This document shows positions 16,976 to 24,275 of a stretch of DNA of 29,546 nucleotides, in pieces; position 1 is the first letter of the stretch; each line of letters begins with the position of its first letter. Under the pieces are notes generated by a model, which saw only the letters and a program-made list of their open reading frames with translations, did not search any database and had not been told where the DNA came from. The stretch is from the NCBI GenBank assembly GCA_947259185.1, contig CAMYKT010000023.1:1-29546 (forward strand), read 5' to 3'. The position numbers and the translations under genes are program-made. Origin of the DNA: an uncultured Methanobacteriaceae archaeon (GTDB lineage: Archaea; Methanobacteriota; Methanobacteria; Methanobacteriales; Methanobacteriaceae).

Positions 16976-17368
16976 TTATGTTCGGTTTTTTATTTCACTG
17001 AGGGCCAGATTGGCTGCTTTTTTTACCATTTTATTTTTATCTTGTTTAGCCTTTTCCAGGGGTTTTAAGGCTCTTTTATCCCCCAAAATTGATAAAGCCA
17101 GAGCAGAGCCATATCTTACCCCGGATTTTTCATCCCCCAATAATTTAATCAGAGGATCTATTGCCTCTTTACTATCAAAGGTAGCCAGTGCCAATGCAGC
17201 TGCTTCCCTTACATGATAGTCCTCATCTTCCAGGGCTTTTATCAGGTATTCAACTGCCCTTGGATCCCCAACCTCAGCTAAAAGTTCAGCAGCGTCTTCT
17301 CTTACCACCCAATCCTCATCTTCCAGTTGCTTAATAAGAAAATCTATCCTTTTTGTTTGTTCTGCCAT
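16976..17368 (-). CDS. HEAT-repeat (PBS-lyase type) protein
   Basis: From ATG 17368 the protein has 130 residues and is made almost wholly of four HEAT-like repeats of about 31 residues: LIKQLEDEDWVVREDAAELLAEVGDPRAVEY, LIKALEDEDYHVREAAALAL, LIKLLGDEKSGVRYGSALAL and LEKAKQDKNKMVKKAANLAL. Such repeats make a curved helical scaffold for binding other proteins. No catalytic residues are seen. The frame opens at GTG 17377, but AAGGGTGG is placed five bases before ATG 17368, so the latter is preferred. It lies 145 bases downstream of the flavoprotein gene on the same strand; cotranscription is possible but unsupported. The partner is unknown. Confidence 0.87.
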   Translation of the reverse strand: MAEQTKRIDFLIKQLEDEDWVVREDAAELLAEVGDPRAVEYLIKALEDEDYHVREAAALALATFDSKEAIDPLIKLLGDEKSGVRYGSALALSILGDKRALKPLEKAKQDKNKMVKKAANLALSEIKNRT

Positions 17369-17513
17369 TAATACCACCCTTACTATAATTCTGTAGGATG
17401 ATGATAATAATTATTGGCATTTTTTAGAGGAAAAATATGATAATATATCTTTACATTTATCCTTGGAACCCTGTGAAAAATAAGTATATGGTTTAAAAAG
17501 TCACAACCGCAGA

Positions 17514-18206
17514 TTATAAGTTATCTCGTATATGGGAAGGGTTTCTTAAAATGGAAACCCATTCTAAATGAGTAAGTTTATGGGTATTTTCAACGTCAAG
17601 TTGCCTCATATGGATAGTAATAATTTTACCTCCAGATACAGCTCCAAAGGGGCATGCGCTTTGACAGGCCCCGCACCCAGAACATTTTAAAAGATCAATC
17701 TCCAGTCCAGGGATTATGGCTTCTTTAGTGCAGGCCGCAGCGGATTTACATGTTTGGCAATCCTCACATTTATCACGTTCCAATTTAGAAGGCAATACTG
17801 TTTCTACATCTCCTGCTTCTAAATCTACAGGTACAATCAGGGTTTTAATTTTCCCTTTTCCGGCCTGGGCCACCGCATTGGTAACCAGTGTATCAGCTAT
17901 GCCATGCACTATTTTGGCAATGGTATTGGAGGTGGTAGGGGATACTATGAGCAAGTCGTAGCGACCCATGGATAGTCGTCCAGTAATGGGAAAACTGAAT
18001 TCCTGATCTTTTTCCCGGGCCAGTTCCCTATAATATCCGCCGGTGACATTTTTAACCCGGTCATAAAGACCATACATTTTTAATACTTCTTCACCAGCTT
18101 TAGATAATAGCACGGTTATTTCATGGTTTAAGGCCATTTCTTCCAGTTCTTCCACACTCTCCCGAAGGAGATGACCTGCTCCAGTAAATGCCCATCCCAC
18201 CCGCAT
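17514..18206 (-). CDS. Dihydromethanopterin reductase-like iron-sulfur flavoprotein (DmrB/AfpA type)
   Basis: This 230-residue protein joins an FMN-binding flavoprotein domain (PF02441 type, about residues 1-140) to a two-cluster ferredoxin domain. The flavin region shows WAFTGAGHLL at the start and SPTTSNTIAKIVHGIADTLVTNA at 89-111. Two four-cysteine sets follow: Cys147, 150, 153, 159 and Cys175, 178, 181, 185. This is the architecture of Methanosarcina DmrB, which reduces dihydromethanopterin to tetrahydromethanopterin, and of archaeoflavoprotein AfpA. The exact reaction here is inferred. GAGGA sits seven bases before the ATG. glyA ends 28 bases upstream on the same strand, so the two probably form an operon; GlyA needs tetrahydromethanopterin in this group, which supports the assignment. 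Confidence 0.8.
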   Translation of the reverse strand: MRVGWAFTGAGHLLRESVEELEEMALNHEITVLLSKAGEEVLKMYGLYDRVKNVTGGYYRELAREKDQEFSFPITGRLSMGRYDLLIVSPTTSNTIAKIVHGIADTLVTNAVAQAGKGKIKTLIVPVDLEAGDVETVLPSKLERDKCEDCQTCKSAAACTKEAIIPGLEIDLLKCSGCGACQSACPFGAVSGGKIITIHMRQLDVENTHKLTHLEWVSILRNPSHIRDNL

Positions 18207-18234
18207 ATTAATTCCTCAATATGGAAAAAAGTTA

Positions 18235-19503
18235 TTATAGCTCCACGTATTTATAGGCCTCATCACGGGTGAAGGCGTAATGAACCTGAGTATACTGACC
18301 CATAAACTCAGAAATTTCTTCTCTAAGGTTAAGTCCGTCTACTGCTACTTTTTTGATGTACTGGGCAACTTCGCTCATGTGGGATTCTTTGAGGCCCCTG
18401 CGGGTGATTTCCTGAGTACCCACCCTGATACCGGAAGGATCATCGGAACGATTTACATCATCCCAGGGAAGTAGATTTTTATTTAAAATAATGTTGTTAG
18501 ATTCCAGAAGTTTAGATAGTTCTGATGCCCTTCCCACATCGGAGACATCCATTACTACTTGATGAGACTGAGTGAATCCTAAATCCTCGCATAAAACATT
18601 GAATCCCAGTTCATAAAGATTCTGGGCCAGTGCCTGAGCATTTTTAACTATTTGGCGAGAATAAGCTTCACCAAATTCCAGCATTTCCGCAGTGGCAATT
18701 CCCAGCCCGGCCATGTGATGGAGGTGGTGGTTACTAACCACTCCCGGGAATACAGCTTCGTCGATTTTTTCACTAATTTCATCTTTGCAGAGGATTATAC
18801 CTCCTTGTGGTCCTGGAAATGTCTTATGGGTACTTCCCACCAGTAAATCCGCCCCTTCTTTAAGTGGGTCCTGGAAGTGCTTACCTGCTATGAGTCCCAA
18901 TACATGGGCCCCGTCATACATTACTTTGGCCCCTACTTCATCTGCAGCTTCACGAGCCTCTTCTACAGGATGAGGGAATAAAAATAGACTGCCACCTAAA
19001 AGAACAATTTTTGGCTTAATTTCCAGTATCATCTTTTTCATGGCTTCGGCATCTATATTCATTTTGTCAAAATCAAAAGGATGGGTGTAAACCTTTAATC
19101 CCCTTATACCTGCAGCACTAACATTGGCATGGGAAATATGGCCACCGTAAGGTACTTCCATGGCCATTATAGAATCTCCAGGTTTAGTAAATGCAAAAAA
19201 AGATGCCAAATTGGCTACTACTCCAGAAGTAGGCTGTACATTAGCATGCTCTGCATTAAAAAGTTTTTTGGATAAGTGTACCGTCAAATCCTCGATACCA
19301 TCTATACATTCACAGCCCTCATATAACCGGCACCCGGATACACCTTCAGCGTATCTATGGGATAGGTCCGATATACTGGCCTCTTTTACCAGCGAGCTGG
19401 TAATGTTTTCACTGGCAATGAGGTTAATACTGTTTTCCATCCACTGATTGTGCTCTTTCATGAGATTTTTAATTTCCTGAGCATAAATTTGATTTTCAGA
19501 CAT
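18235..19503 (-). CDS. glyA: Serine hydroxymethyltransferase
   Basis: The 422-residue PLP enzyme interconverts serine and glycine with transfer of the C1 unit, in methanogens to tetrahydromethanopterin in place of folate. The PLP lysine is Lys227 in GSTHKTFPGPQGG, and the cofactor-contacting Asp197 is in YDGAHVLGLIAG. The N-terminal LIASENITS (28-36) and RYAEGVSGCRLYEGCECID (50-68) are also typical, though the usual GxRYY sequence is changed. Length is normal for the archaeal enzyme. No strong ribosome site precedes ATG 19503. TATA-like elements at 19519-19529 and inside a palindrome at 19567-19580 are both possible promoters. It is followed closely by the DmrB-like gene. Confidence 0.97.
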   Translation of the reverse strand: MSENQIYAQEIKNLMKEHNQWMENSINLIASENITSSLVKEASISDLSHRYAEGVSGCRLYEGCECIDGIEDLTVHLSKKLFNAEHANVQPTSGVVANLASFFAFTKPGDSIMAMEVPYGGHISHANVSAAGIRGLKVYTHPFDFDKMNIDAEAMKKMILEIKPKIVLLGGSLFLFPHPVEEAREAADEVGAKVMYDGAHVLGLIAGKHFQDPLKEGADLLVGSTHKTFPGPQGGIILCKDEISEKIDEAVFPGVVSNHHLHHMAGLGIATAEMLEFGEAYSRQIVKNAQALAQNLYELGFNVLCEDLGFTQSHQVVMDVSDVGRASELSKLLESNNIILNKNLLPWDDVNRSDDPSGIRVGTQEITRRGLKESHMSEVAQYIKKVAVDGLNLREEISEFMGQYTQVHYAFTRDEAYKYVEL

Positions 19504-19689
19504 TTGTTATCAGCATCCATATAATAAATTAATCAAGTGATTCTCCATAGATGATATGAATGTAATGAATATAAATATTCAGTATAAAAATTTAATTTTT
19601 TCTAAAAATAAATTAAGAAACATGAAAAAATTGAGCTTAAATTAGTTTTCAGGCTCTGAGGAAGATAAAATAAATACTTTTTAATTAAT

Positions 19690-19710
19690 TCAAAAAAAAT
19701 AATAAAATAA
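19690..19710 (-). terminator. T-rich terminator candidate after hdrA
   Basis: About 20 bases after the hdrA stop (19732), the minus strand reads TTATTTTATTATTTTTTTTG. It is a continuous T-rich tract at the expected site for archaeal termination. No stem is evident. Confidence 0.45.
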
Positions 19711-19731
19711 GGGAGATTATTAATCCCGCAC

Positions 19732-21711
19732 TTATTTTGAGTTTTCTTCCATGGCTGCTTCAATTTGGGCCATGATTTGATCGGTTTTGAAGTGTTGCTG
19801 ATCCATAGCTCCAGATGGGCAGGCACCTACACAGGTTCCGCATCCTTTACATAGAGCCACATTAATGGCAGCCTGTTCATCTTCAATTTGTAGTGCACCA
19901 TATGGGCATAGCTCAATACAGACTTCACATCCACCACAAACATCCAGATCGTTAGTAGCCACAATAGGTTCAATGGAAACTTCACCTTTGACCATAGGGA
20001 TAGCTGCTCGAGCAGCTGCACCAGATGCTTGTGCTACAGCGTCAGGAATATCTTTAGGACCTTGTGATACACCAGCAAGGTATACACCATCAGTTAAGGT
20101 GTCTACTGGTCTCAGTTTAGGGTGAGCTTCCATAAGGAATCCATCTGCAGATTTAGATAGACCAATTGTCTGTCTTAATTCTTCAGATCCTTCAGGAGGT
20201 GTTAAACCTACACCTAAAACAACCATATCATATGCGTATTCGGTTGTTTTTCCAATTAAAGTATCTTCTCCCCTTACAGTTAAGGTAAGGTCAGGGTTTT
20301 CAAGTACTTCAGCTGGTCGTCCGCGGATGAACTTGATTCCGTATTTTTCTTGGGATCGTTTGTAGAACTCTTCGAATCCTTTACCAAATGCTCGAATATC
20401 CATGTAGTAAAGAGCCACATCAGTATCTGGCATTTTATCCTTGATTAACTGAGCATTTTTCATAGCATACATACAGCATACACGGGAACAGTATGGTTTA
20501 CCCACCTGCTCATCCCGGGATCCTACACAATGGATGAAAGCTACACTTTTTGGTTTCTCACCATCAGAAGGTTTGACTACTTTACCTTCAGTTGGACCTG
20601 ATGCATTGATCTGCCTTTCCAGTTCCATACCAGTAATCACATTGGTGTGGCTTCCGTAACCGTATTCCAGTTTTTCAGTTGGGTCGTAAGGGTCGTAACC
20701 AGTAGCCACAATAATGGTACCTATATCCATTTCAATTTCTTCTGGTTCCTGGTCGTGCTTAACTGCTCCCCGTTCACAAATCTGGTCACAGAGTTTACAT
20801 TCGATACAGTAATCCTTATCAATAGTTGCGCAGAGTGGTACTGCTTGAGGGAATGGTATATAAGCTGCCTTAACCATACCAATACCTTCATCGAAGTAGT
20901 TAGGCATTTCAATTGGGCATACTTCCACACATGATCCGCAACCCACGCATAGTTCTTCGTCTATGAATCGTGGTTTCTTCTCTACTTTTACTTTAAAGTT
21001 ACCAATGTAACCATCCACTTGTTTTACTTCAGCATAGGTTATGAGCTCGATGTTTTCATGCTTTCCCACATCCACCATCTTAGGAGCAAGGATACACATG
21101 GAACAATCCAGGGTAGGGAAGGTCTTATCCAGCTGACCCATTCTTCCACCGATAGTAGGTTGTTTTTCTATCATGTAGGTTTTGAATCCCATATCTGCTA
21201 AATCAAGTGCAGCCTGAATACCAGCTACTCCTCCTCCAATAACCATAGCTTTATCAGTTACACTTACTGTGGAAGACTCTAGAGGTTCCAGTAATCTTGC
21301 CTTAGCTACTGCCATTCTAACTAAATCTTTAGCCTTTTCAGTAGCAGCTTCTGGTTCATTCATGTGTACCCAGGAATCGTGTTCCCGGATGTTAGCAAAT
21401 TCAAAGAGATAGGGGTTCAGTCCAGCTTCTTCCACACATCTTCTGAAAGTTGGTTCGTGGAGACGAGGGGAACAAGCAGCGACTACAACTCGGTTTAATC
21501 CCTTTTCTTTTATGTCTTTTTGAATTTCCATTTGTCCTGGGTCAGAACAGTAGTATTTGTATTCATTAGCCAGAACCACATTTGGTAGAGACTTAGCGTA
21601 TTCTTCAACTGCGGCAATATCTACAACACCACCGATGTTTATACCACAGTGACACACGTAAACTCCAATTTTTGGTTCTTCCATGGTTTCTTGTTTCTTT
21701 TCTTCTGCCAT
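19732..21711 (-). CDS. hdrA: CoB-CoM heterodisulfide reductase iron-sulfur subunit A
   Basis: The 659-residue flavoprotein is the bifurcating subunit of HdrABC, which couples ferredoxin and CoM-S-S-CoB reduction to H2 oxidation through MvhADG in the cytoplasm. The N-terminal cysteine domain shows CHCG at 20-23 and further Cys at 55 and 80. FAD-binding GGGVAG is at 159-164, with GGRMGQLDKTFPTLDCSMC at 188-206. Two ferredoxin clusters follow (Cys255, 258, 261, 265 and Cys302, 305, 308, 312), and a second ferredoxin pair is near the C-terminus (CGGCEVCIELCP, CKGCGTCVGACP). All are ordinary cysteines with no in-frame TGA. The ribosome site AAGGTGATC is near perfect. hdrB and hdrC are not adjacent, as is usual in Methanobacteriales. 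A TATA box and palindrome lie upstream. Confidence 0.98.
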   Translation of the reverse strand: MAEEKKQETMEEPKIGVYVCHCGINIGGVVDIAAVEEYAKSLPNVVLANEYKYYCSDPGQMEIQKDIKEKGLNRVVVAACSPRLHEPTFRRCVEEAGLNPYLFEFANIREHDSWVHMNEPEAATEKAKDLVRMAVAKARLLEPLESSTVSVTDKAMVIGGGVAGIQAALDLADMGFKTYMIEKQPTIGGRMGQLDKTFPTLDCSMCILAPKMVDVGKHENIELITYAEVKQVDGYIGNFKVKVEKKPRFIDEELCVGCGSCVEVCPIEMPNYFDEGIGMVKAAYIPFPQAVPLCATIDKDYCIECKLCDQICERGAVKHDQEPEEIEMDIGTIIVATGYDPYDPTEKLEYGYGSHTNVITGMELERQINASGPTEGKVVKPSDGEKPKSVAFIHCVGSRDEQVGKPYCSRVCCMYAMKNAQLIKDKMPDTDVALYYMDIRAFGKGFEEFYKRSQEKYGIKFIRGRPAEVLENPDLTLTVRGEDTLIGKTTEYAYDMVVLGVGLTPPEGSEELRQTIGLSKSADGFLMEAHPKLRPVDTLTDGVYLAGVSQGPKDIPDAVAQASGAAARAAIPMVKGEVSIEPIVATNDLDVCGGCEVCIELCPYGALQIEDEQAAINVALCKGCGTCVGACPSGAMDQQHFKTDQIMAQIEAAMEENSK

Positions 21712-21745
21712 TAGATCACCTTGTACAAGTTGATAAAATCTAATT

Positions 21746-21761
21746 TAAACTAAATAGTTTA
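21746..21761. promoter_or_regulatory. Palindrome just after the predicted hdrA start site
   Basis: The plus strand reads TAAACTAAATAGTTTA, a seven-base inverted repeat around two bases. It lies about 25-48 bases from the TATA box centre, immediately after the predicted transcription start (about 21765), and before the ribosome site. This is a good place for a repressor operator. No known regulator site is recognised. Confidence 0.4.
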
Positions 21762-21785
21762 GATGATTAAGGTGTATCACTCACA

Positions 21786-21794
21786 CATATAAAG
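21786..21794 (-). promoter_or_regulatory. TATA box of hdrA
   Basis: The minus strand reads CTTTATATG. The expected start is near 21765, giving a leader of about 54 bases with the strong AAGGTGATC ribosome site at its end. A second AT-run (TATATATA, about 21822-21829) lies further upstream. Confidence 0.5.
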
Positions 21795-22199
21795 ATTTCT
21801 ATCAAAAATTTTGAGTAAAGTATATATATTAGAATTTTTTTTAAAAAAAACCAGTAATATTTAATACTCTGATCCATTTTTAAAGGGATTTTAATCTGAC
21901 AAGCCAATTTTAAATAATTCTAATTAGTCCTGTTAATATTTAAACTCTAATATAAGCTTATATTTAGATAAATTGGAATTTTTTAATCATAGTTCCACCA
22001 TACAAAAACCTGATGATAAAAATAGAAATTTGTTTAATGATTACTGCTGAGATTGTGAATAAATGATTCATCTCAGTGACGGGTGATGAAAATATATTCA
22101 AGGATTATTTTTAAAAGAAATTATACCTGCCCTGTAATAGTTTTGCCACCTGTTATAATAAAGAAAAGTTTTCAGTGTAATTAAAACTAGAAAAATTAA
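21795..22199. other. AT-rich non-coding gap between hdrA and the AEC transporter gene
   Basis: No convincing coding frame was found. The stretch holds the upstream AT-rich flank of the hdrA promoter, a hairpin at 22047-22076, and T-rich sequence on the minus strand directly after the AEC stop at 22200. The middle part, about 21840-22000, shows nothing I can identify. Confidence 0.5.
22047..22076. repeat. Isolated imperfect hairpin, 11 paired bases
   Basis: CTGAGAT (22047-22053) pairs perfectly with ATCTCAG (22070-22076). After a three-base bulge, GAAT (22057-22060) pairs with ATTC (22066-22069) around a five-base loop. It stands in a sequence otherwise too AT-rich for GC-containing stems. 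No T-run follows on either strand, so it is not an obvious terminator. Confidence 0.5.
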
Positions 22200-23108
22200 C
22201 TAGATCAAAGCTAAAACTAAGGGTAGAGTTAATAAACTCAGAATTGTACTTAAGAAAACGCAAGCTGCAGTTAATTTTAAATCAAGATCATAATTTATTG
22301 CCAGTACCATAGATAACATGGCAGAAGGCATTGCAGCCTGGATTATAGTAACATTTCGTTCTAATCCAGTCATCCCCACCAGTAACACAATTAAAAAGGA
22401 TATAGCAGGAGATATGATTAATCGAATAAAACTGGCCATGGCCGCAGATTCAAAATGTTCTTTTATTCCCTTAAATTCTAAAGATAATCCAAGAGATATC
22501 ATTATCAATGGTATGGCTGCTCCAGAAAGATAATTAAGAACATCATCTGCCATAAAGCCCAGAGAAATTGCAAAATAATTGGCTGCTATACCCAGAATTA
22601 TCCCCCATAGCGGAGGGAAGATCAGGGCCCTTTTGAGAATATCCTGATATCTTCCTCCAAAAATGAAAAGTAGTATTATCCCAAATCCAATAAAAACCAG
22701 TATGGAACCCATGTCATAAAATATGGCCCTTACCAGTCCATCCCCTCCAAATACCCCCAAAGCAATAGGATATCCTAAAAAACCTGAATTCAGCATGGCA
22801 GAAGGTATTATAATACTCCATCGGGTTTTTTCAGGGAATCTTTTTATTTTGGTCCAGATGTAGGCCAGACCCCCGGTAATTGCAGCTACCATGATGCATA
22901 CCAAGGGTATGGGGGTAAGTGATGGCAGTATAGATAAGTCAGCATGGTACATGGCCAGGAAAATCATAGAGGGAATAGCTACATTTACCACTATTTTATT
23001 TAGGGATTGGGCATCTCCTGCCTTTAAAATACCCCAACGCCTCATTAAATATCCCAGGATTACCATTACTATTATGGAAAGTATGGTTTCTACTGAACTC
23101 AGATTCAT
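22200..23108 (-). CDS. AEC family (auxin efflux carrier-like) transporter
   Basis: The 302-residue protein has about ten hydrophobic segments in two five-helix halves. The family start is visible (ILSIIVMVILGYLMRRWGILKAGDAQSLNKIVVNVAIPSMIF), as is the second-half segment YLSGAAIPLIMISLGLSL and the ending with QAAMPSAMLSMVLAINYDLD. AEC transporters in prokaryotes export or exchange small organic anions such as malate; the substrate here is unknown. The start at 23108 follows GAGGGA by five bases. The radA stop is 191 bases upstream on the same strand; a separate promoter is likely. Confidence 0.9.
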   Translation of the reverse strand: MNLSSVETILSIIVMVILGYLMRRWGILKAGDAQSLNKIVVNVAIPSMIFLAMYHADLSILPSLTPIPLVCIMVAAITGGLAYIWTKIKRFPEKTRWSIIIPSAMLNSGFLGYPIALGVFGGDGLVRAIFYDMGSILVFIGFGIILLFIFGGRYQDILKRALIFPPLWGIILGIAANYFAISLGFMADDVLNYLSGAAIPLIMISLGLSLEFKGIKEHFESAAMASFIRLIISPAISFLIVLLVGMTGLERNVTIIQAAMPSAMLSMVLAINYDLDLKLTAACVFLSTILSLLTLPLVLALI

Positions 23109-23299
23109 TAAGTTCCCTCAAAAATACTATGGATTTAAAATCTTTAACTTTACATGGAAATATTTTATCAACCAGAGTACAGCTGTAAAAATTAGTTTTT
23201 AATTTAAATTTATCAGGAAATTAACCGGTTTTTAAACAGTTTTAATCCTTAAAAAATCTTATATTCAAAAAATAACTGGAAAAAATGAGTTGGAGAGTA

Positions 23300-24235
23300 T
23301 TAGTCAATAATACCCTCGGTAGTAATTTTGAATACACTTTCACCTTCCGGGAGATGAGGACTGTCTACCAGTCGGGCGATTCTTTTTCCAGCTAATCCTT
23401 TTTTGAGCCATATCCTGTAAGTAGCTGCGTGACCCAATACATGGCCCCCAATAGCCTTGGTAGGGCTTCCAAAGAAAGCATCAGGACGTGCCTGTACCTG
23501 ATTGGTAACAAAAACAGCAGTGTTATACGTATTGGCAATATTCTGTAAAGTGTGTAAATGCTGGTTTAATTTTTGCTGACGATTAGCCAGGGATTCCCTG
23601 CCTACATATTCTGCCCGGAAATGAGCAGTTAGAGAATCAACTATGAGTAAGCGAATATTAACTCCGCTTTGAATCAGTTCATTTACTTTTTCAGCCATTA
23701 ATATTTGATGGTTGGAGTTAAAAGCTCGGGCAATGTGTATTTTTTTTAGGACCTCTTCTATATCCAGTTCAAATCCATTGGCTATTTGTTCTATTCTTTC
23801 TGGACGGAAGGTATTTTCAGTATCAATGAAAACACATTCTGCATCAAGTCCCCCTTTTTCAGGAGGTAGTTGGATAGTTACTGCCAGTTCATGAGATATC
23901 TGACTTTTTCCTGATCCAAATTCCCCAAATACTTCAGTTATGGCCTGGGTTTCAATACCTCCTCCGATTAGTTCATTGAAAGCTTCGCTGCCCACAGTAA
24001 TACGGCCCACATCTTTACGTCTTTCCATAACATCCAGTGCAGTTTCAAAATCAATTTGTTCTGCTTTTCGAGCAGCTTCAATTACTTTATCAGCTACACC
24101 CTCTCCAATCTCGGCCTTAACAGCTAATTCTTTTCCAGTAGCCGTGGCCAGCCTCATCATATCTCCAAATCCAGCATCACGAAGTTTTTGAGCAGTTTTT
24201 TCTCCAACATTAGGTAAATCTTCAAGTTCCACCAT
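23300..24235 (-). CDS. radA: DNA repair and recombination protein RadA
   Basis: The 311-residue recombinase is the archaeal RecA/Rad51 protein. It forms filaments on single-stranded DNA and drives strand exchange in homologous recombination. The N-terminal helix-hairpin-helix domain covers about residues 1-60 (LPNVGEKTAQKLRDAGFGD). Walker A is GEFGSGKS at 104-111, Walker B is LLIVDS, and the DNA-binding loop region contains TNQVQARPDAFFGSPTKAIGGHVLGHAATYR. No intein interrupts it. GGGGAG lies seven bases before the ATG. The RPA gene ends only 40 bases upstream, so RPA and RadA, which work on the same DNA, are probably cotranscribed. Confidence 0.98.
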   Translation of the reverse strand: MVELEDLPNVGEKTAQKLRDAGFGDMMRLATATGKELAVKAEIGEGVADKVIEAARKAEQIDFETALDVMERRKDVGRITVGSEAFNELIGGGIETQAITEVFGEFGSGKSQISHELAVTIQLPPEKGGLDAECVFIDTENTFRPERIEQIANGFELDIEEVLKKIHIARAFNSNHQILMAEKVNELIQSGVNIRLLIVDSLTAHFRAEYVGRESLANRQQKLNQHLHTLQNIANTYNTAVFVTNQVQARPDAFFGSPTKAIGGHVLGHAATYRIWLKKGLAGKRIARLVDSPHLPEGESVFKITTEGIID

Positions 24236-24275
24236 TAATATCTCCCCTGATTCATTTGATAATGCCCATTAAAAG

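Noticed and set aside
19602..19826. 74-residue minus frame at the 3' end of hdrA
   Set aside because: It lies partly in the hdrA coding region in another frame and partly in the T-rich terminator area.
22010..22050. Possible C/D box small RNA (TGATGA at 22011-22016, CTGA at 22047-22050)
   Set aside because: The spacing between boxes is too long, no D' and C' pair lies between them, and no terminal stem is present.
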